Assembly (NCBI RefSeq): GCF_002933465.1
Contig: NZ_PSZE01000026.1
Coordinates: 33,462 to 97,461 of the forward strand
Source of the DNA: Nocardia nova
GTDB taxonomy: Bacteria > Actinomycetota > Actinomycetes > Mycobacteriales > Mycobacteriaceae
Direction of reading: 5' to 3'
DNA: 64,000 nt
A program made the position numbers and the translations under genes. Position 1 is the first letter of the stretch; every line of letters starts with the position of its first letter. Positions 59,905 to 64,000 of this stretch are shown here, one piece after another. The notes below the pieces were generated by a model that worked only from the letters and a program-made list of their open reading frames with translations, had not been told where the DNA came from and did no database searches.

Positions 59905-60846
59905 ATGTCGGATCTACATGTCGTCACCGGAGCCGGACCCGTCGGCACCACGATCGCCGAACACCTCGCCGCCACCGGGGTGACGGTCCGCATCCTGACC
60001 CGGTCGGGCAGCGGTCCGGATCATCCGCTCATCGAGCGGCGCTCGGTGGACGTCAACGATCGGCACCAGCTCGCCGCCGCGGTCGACGGCGCCACCGCGA
60101 TCTACCACTGCATCCACGCGTCGCGATACTCCGCGCGGACCTGGCGAGCGGAACTGCCCGCCGCCGAACAGACGATCCTCGACGTCGCCGGGCGCGCGGG
60201 GGCGGTCGTGGTGTTCCCGGAGAGCCTGTACTCCTACGGCCCGGTCGACCGGCCGATGACCGAAGATATGCCGCGCACCGCCGGTTTCGGCAAACCGGCG
60301 ATCCGGGTGCAACTCCTGCGCGCCCGGGAAGCATCGCCGACGCCGACGGTCAGTGTGGCCGCCTCCGATTTCATCGGGCCGCATGTGCGCACCTCACATG
60401 CCGGTGACCGCATGGTGCCGAATATCTTGGCGGGCAAGACCGTTCAGATCTTCGGCAAGGCCGATCTGCCGCATTCGTTCACCTATATGCCCGATCTCGC
60501 CGCCGCCATGATCCGGGCCACCGCGGACAGCTCCCTGTGGAACACCTTCCTGCACGCGCCGACCGCCCCGGCCGTCACGATGCGCGAACTGGTCGCCGCG
60601 CTGGCCGAAGCGGCTCGGATGCCGATGCCGAAAGTTGTCGCGCTGCCCGGCTGGACGCTGCGCACGGCCGGTGTCGTGAGCTCGATGATGCGGGAGCTGG
60701 CAGAGATGAACTACCAGTTCGAGCGGCCCTTCCGGCTCGATTCCACACACAGCGAGAGACTGCTCGGCCTGGCGCCGACACCGCTGTCGGAGGTCGCGGC
60801 CGGAACCGTCGCATGGTGGAGAACTGCGGTGGCGGAAGGGAAGTGA
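59905..60846 (+). CDS. NAD-dependent epimerase/dehydratase family protein
   Basis: 313 aa. Rossmann motif VTGAGPVGTTIAEHLAATGV at the N-terminus, then VVFPESLYSYGPVDRPMTED (YG motif with changed catalytic spacing) and DFIGPHVRTSHAGDRM. Extended short-chain dehydrogenase fold of unknown substrate. ATG 59905 has TTGGAG upstream. Confidence 0.85.
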   Translation: MSDLHVVTGAGPVGTTIAEHLAATGVTVRILTRSGSGPDHPLIERRSVDVNDRHQLAAAVDGATAIYHCIHASRYSARTWRAELPAAEQTILDVAGRAGAVVVFPESLYSYGPVDRPMTEDMPRTAGFGKPAIRVQLLRAREASPTPTVSVAASDFIGPHVRTSHAGDRMVPNILAGKTVQIFGKADLPHSFTYMPDLAAAMIRATADSSLWNTFLHAPTAPAVTMRELVAALAEAARMPMPKVVALPGWTLRTAGVVSSMMRELAEMNYQFERPFRLDSTHSERLLGLAPTPLSEVAAGTVAWWRTAVAEGK

Positions 60847-60866
60847 AGAGAACGATTCGGCGCCGG

Positions 60867-61520
60867 TCACCCGGCCAGCAGTGGCCCGCTGCGACGACGA
60901 GCGACCGAGCCGTAACGGGCGTCCAGCCGCAACCAGGTGCGGGTGGCACGCACCCGCACGGTCTCGCTGGGCGGGATGCGCCGAGAGTCGGCTTCGCCCC
61001 CGGTGTGCGGAATGAAATCCATTGCGGTGAGCGCGAAGACGACTCGCATCGGCACCTCGACCCGCTCGTCGCCGCCGGTGACGGTCAGTACCGTCTGCTC
61101 CAGCAGCGAGGCCGGCGGGCCGTGCCCGCCACTGTGTTCGGCGGCCACCTGCGCACCGCGTTCGGCGAGTTCGACCAGGCTCCGGGCCGGAACATCGTCG
61201 ATGTGGGCAAAACCCACAGCAGGCGGCAGGGCGGTGCGCCAGGCCGAATCCATCGAATATCCCACCTCGATGTGCCCGTCGGCGCCGGGCCGCTCGAGTC
61301 CCGACAACGCGGCGTCGCCGGCGACGGTGACGTCCACGACGTCCAGTTCGCCGACCACCGTGCGGGCGGCCAGCACCTCGAATCCGGTGGCCGTCCAGGC
61401 GGTGACGTAGCGATCGCCGCGGCGATGCAGCCGCACGACGGCAGCCGGATCCAGGCGGATCGCGTGGGTGAGAAAGGTCGCCAGATTCTCCCGCTCGGCG
61501 GGATCGGATATACGCAGCAT
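60867..61520 (-). CDS. Conserved hypothetical (Rv2474c-like)
   Basis: 217 aa from ATG 61520. Blocks LATFLTHAIRLDPAAVVRLH, ERVEVPMRVVFALTAMDFIP and RIPPSETVRVRATRTWLRLD are typical for this actinobacterial family without known function. It lies 32 bp after the thioesterase, same strand, as in the M. tuberculosis order Rv2475c-Rv2474c. Confidence 0.8.
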   Translation of the reverse strand: MLRISDPAERENLATFLTHAIRLDPAAVVRLHRRGDRYVTAWTATGFEVLAARTVVGELDVVDVTVAGDAALSGLERPGADGHIEVGYSMDSAWRTALPPAVGFAHIDDVPARSLVELAERGAQVAAEHSGGHGPPASLLEQTVLTVTGGDERVEVPMRVVFALTAMDFIPHTGGEADSRRIPPSETVRVRATRTWLRLDARYGSVARRRSGPLLAG

Positions 61521-61552
61521 CGAACCGATGTCGTCCGTGAGTGTCGCCGCCG

Positions 61553-62026
61553 CTATTCGGCCCGCCACAGGCTCAGATAGTCCCGTTCGTCGTCGGTGAG
61601 CCGGCGCAGCCGCTGGGCGTCGATATCGAAGGCCGCGATCTGGGTCGTAGCGACGACGGCCGGCGGTGAATCCAGTGCCACGCCGTTCGCGCGGACCTCG
61701 TAGCCGATGGTGAAATCCACCGCGCGCAGCTGTTCGATCCACATCGCCACATCCAGCGGCGTGTCCTCGTGCCGGAGCTGGCCGCGGTAGCGGACGTGCA
61801 GATCTGCCAGCACACAGCCGGTACGCAGGCCGGCGGTGGGCCGCTCCCCCTCGAACAGCCACGGAATCCGCGCCTCCTCGAGCAACGTCACCATGCGGGC
61901 ATGGTTGATGTGCTGGAAGACGTCCATATCCGACCATCGGACATCGACCTTCGCGTGAAAACGTTTGGGCAGGACGACGGTGCCTCCCGCTCTCGGGACT
62001 CCGTTCACCGAGCCGACACTGGTCAC
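61553..62026 (-). CDS. Hotdog-fold acyl-CoA thioesterase
   Basis: 157 aa from GTG 62026 (GGAGGTGA 3-6 nt upstream, near perfect). 4-hydroxybenzoyl-CoA thioesterase family: DVRWSDMDVFQHINHARMVT gives the catalytic Asp block. The rest is a standard single hotdog. Substrate unknown. Just downstream of the NAD-glutamate dehydrogenase. Confidence 0.88.
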   Translation of the reverse strand: MTSVGSVNGVPRAGGTVVLPKRFHAKVDVRWSDMDVFQHINHARMVTLLEEARIPWLFEGERPTAGLRTGCVLADLHVRYRGQLRHEDTPLDVAMWIEQLRAVDFTIGYEVRANGVALDSPPAVVATTQIAAFDIDAQRLRRLTDDERDYLSLWRAE

Positions 62027-62171
62027 ACTGTTCACCTCCGATCGGATTACCGCCCCGCGCGCATCGTGCGACGGTGCCGGCGCGGACGGTCGAGCAAGCC
62101 GAAGCAGCGTCCGACTCCGCGCCGGGACCGCTTCGGGTAACCAGTATGCAGGTTCGGGGCGCAACCACCGA

Positions 62172-64000
62172 TCAGCGAGGCACCTCCGACTGTGCCCCCA
62201 CCCCGCTGACCATGCTGCGGACCTGCCGCGCCGCCACCGAGAGGGTCGCCAGGTCGTGCGCTCCGGAGGCGAACAATTCCGACAGCGCCGCTCGCGCGCG
62301 GCCGAGCCGGGATTGGTTCTTCGACTCCCAGTAGGCGATCTTCTCCTCTGCGGTCTCCTCCGGATCGCCGGCGGATAGCACGTCCAGGGTGAGCGACCGC
62401 AACGACCCGTACATATCGTCGCGCAGGGCGAGCCGGGCCAGCGCATGCCAGCGATCACCCCGCTCGAGATGGCTGACGGCCTGCAGCAGCCAATCGATTT
62501 TGAGGTGCTCGTTGAGCGCGTAGTAGAGGGCGCCGACCTCCTCGCCACTGCGGTCGGTGATGTCCGCGATATCGATGACATCGAGCAGCGGGAACAGGTT
62601 GAGCAGACCGAAAACCTCGGTCGCCAGGTCCTCCGGTACGCCACGCGAGACGATCTTGGCCGAAGCTTCGGACAGCGTGTCGAGATGATGGCCGCGCAAC
62701 CACCCCGGGACCTTCGGCGCGAGTTCGCGGACCGGACGGCTGTAGCGGTGGATTTCCGCGCCGACCGCGACCGGCTGCGGGCGGTTGCTCAGCAACCAGC
62801 GCGACGCACGGTCCAGGGTCCGCTTGGTTTCCAACTCCAATTCGTCCTTCACCGCCGTCGGCACGTCGGCGGCGCGAATGCGCTCCCACAGCGAATGGAG
62901 GTCGAAGATCTGACTGGTGGCCGCGAACGCACGCACCACATCGGTTGCGCTGGCGCCGATTTCCTCATTGAGCCGGTGCGCATAGGTGATGCCGCCGAGG
63001 TCGACCATCTCGTTCACCACCATCGTGGTGACGATTTCGCGGCGCAGCCGGTGGCGTTTGATGGCACCGCCGAATCGCTGCCGCAGCGCTGCCGGGAAGT
63101 ACTTCGGCAACCGGGCGGCGAAGTACGCGCTGTCGGGCAGATCGCTGTCGAGGAGATCGGCCTTCAGCGACAACTTCACATGTGCCAGGAGATTCGCCAT
63201 TTCCGGCGATGTGAGACCGGTCCCCGCCTCGGCACGGCGAGCAAGTTCCTTCGTGGAGGGCAGCGCCTCCAGCTCCCGGTCCAGACCGCGCCGCTGTTCC
63301 AGCTCCTCGATCACCCGCATGTGCACGTTGAGCATGCGCGGAGCCTCGGTGCGTGACATCCCCATCAGGAAGTTCTGGGAGACGTTGTCCCGCAACACCA
63401 TTTCCGATACGTCGTCGGTCATCGAGGCCAGCAGCGGGTTGCGGTCGCCGAGCGGCAGTTCGCCGGCGGAGACGACCCCGTCCAGCAGCACCTTGATGTT
63501 GACCTCGTGGTCCGAGCAGTCGACTCCGGCGGAATTGTCGAGGGCGTCGGTATTGCATTTGCCGCCGAGCTTGCAGAATTCGATGCGTCCCAAGGCGGTG
63601 ACGCCGAGGTTGCCACCCTCCCCGATGACGCGCACGCGCAGATCGCTCGCATTCACGCGCACCGCATCATTGGACTTGTCGCCGACATCGCCGTTCGATT
63701 CCGTACTGGCCTTGATGTAGGTACCGATTCCACCGTTCCACAGCAATTGCACCGGCGCCAGCAGAATGGCCCGGATCATGTCCGGCGGAGACAGGGATAC
63801 GACATCCTCGTCGAGACCGAGGGCGCGCCGGATCTGCGGGCTCACCGGTATGGCCTTCACGGTGCGATCCCAAACGCCGCCGCCCTCGCTGATCAGCGAG
63901 GTGTCGTAATCCGCCCACGACGACCGCGCCAACCCGAACAACCGCCTCCGCTCCCCGAACGACACCCCCGCCACCGGATCCGGATCAATGAAAATATGCC
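62172..64000 (-). CDS. gdh: NAD-specific glutamate dehydrogenase, large type (3' part)
   Basis: About 608 codons of the C-terminal part; the gene continues past the window edge (frame open to 64000). RVIGEGGNLGVTALGRIEFC, LGGKCNTDALDNSAGVDCSD and HEVNIKVLLDG are signature blocks of the ~1600-residue bacterial NAD-GDH (DUF1631/BacNADGDH). It deaminates glutamate to 2-oxoglutarate. Equivalent to Rv2476c; here followed by the thioesterase. Confidence 0.93.
   Translation of the reverse strand, partial: HIFIDPDPVAGVSFGERRRLFGLARSSWADYDTSLISEGGGVWDRTVKAIPVSPQIRRALGLDEDVVSLSPPDMIRAILLAPVQLLWNGGIGTYIKASTESNGDVGDKSNDAVRVNASDLRVRVIGEGGNLGVTALGRIEFCKLGGKCNTDALDNSAGVDCSDHEVNIKVLLDGVVSAGELPLGDRNPLLASMTDDVSEMVLRDNVSQNFLMGMSRTEAPRMLNVHMRVIEELEQRRGLDRELEALPSTKELARRAEAGTGLTSPEMANLLAHVKLSLKADLLDSDLPDSAYFAARLPKYFPAALRQRFGGAIKRHRLRREIVTTMVVNEMVDLGGITYAHRLNEEIGASATDVVRAFAATSQIFDLHSLWERIRAADVPTAVKDELELETKRTLDRASRWLLSNRPQPVAVGAEIHRYSRPVRELAPKVPGWLRGHHLDTLSEASAKIVSRGVPEDLATEVFGLLNLFPLLDVIDIADITDRSGEEVGALYYALNEHLKIDWLLQAVSHLERGDRWHALARLALRDDMYGSLRSLTLDVLSAGDPEETAEEKIAYWESKNQSRLGRARAALSELFASGAHDLATLSVAARQVRSMVSGVGAQSEVPR

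Overview
The window is high-GC chromosomal DNA of a mycolic-acid actinomycete, most likely Nocardia or a close relative. Evidence: GTG and TTG starts are frequent, a mycothiol-type DsbA/nitroreductase is present, and the flanking gene order (clpP2-clpP1-tig on the left; nei2, rpiB, DsbA-like, pepN, HNH, glbO, alpha-glucosidase, conserved hypothetical, thioesterase and NAD-glutamate dehydrogenase on the right) follows, from memory, the Mycobacterium tuberculosis Rv2460c-Rv2476c neighbourhood. The genus is an inference.

Left host arm (1-12.48 kb): protease subunits clpP2/clpP1 and trigger factor on the minus strand, an FKBP-type lipoprotein, phosphoketolase (xfp), a small decayed NRPS condensation-domain-like protein, a NUDIX hydrolase, a GT39-like membrane glycosyltransferase, a DEAD-box helicase, and an SMR exporter of the Gdx/SugE type preceded by a recognisable guanidine-III riboswitch.

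Accessory element (about 12.5-37.67 kb): base composition drops and plasmid/ICE-type genes appear. From left to right it holds an HTH protein of the kind that often follows serine recombinases; a two-gene Septu-like defence cassette (HNH nuclease plus AAA/ABC-type ATPase); a metabolic cassette (APH-fold kinase, zinc-ribbon/XRE/TPR regulator, NMP-kinase-like enzyme with zinc lid, radical SAM/SPASM protein, cupin, PfkB-like protein, NUDIX hydrolase) whose two divergent promoter regions share one palindrome, ATATAC-N7-GTATACCG; many small unknown proteins; a transfer/mobilisation block (small membrane proteins, TraG/VirD4-HerA-like ATPase, replication-relaxation protein, orphan DNA methyltransferase); and an integration module (XRE repressor, excisionase, tyrosine integrase, large serine recombinase) abutting tRNA-Pro(UGG) and tRNA-Gly(UCC). 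A second shared palindrome, ATTGCAYGGATGCAAT, lies upstream of both the XRE gene and the transfer operon.

Right host arm (37.67-64 kb): diguanylate cyclase, Gly-rich membrane protein, PAP2 and GT87 membrane enzymes, Nei glycosylase, RpiB, M48 protease, DsbA-like oxidoreductase, ferredoxin-reductase-like flavoprotein, a DGPF/YCII protein with its ECF sigma factor, purC, pepN, a second pair of ClpP paralogues (one lacking the catalytic serine) with a convergent ClgR/PopR-like regulator, alpha-glucosidase, truncated haemoglobin, HNH protein, an NAD-dependent epimerase, a conserved hypothetical with a thioesterase, and the 3' part of a large NAD-glutamate dehydrogenase that runs off the window.

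The best candidate for an undescribed system is the radical SAM / kinase / cupin / NUDIX / PfkB cassette at 15.5-23.4 kb, tied together by the shared operator. No product or function is assigned to it here.
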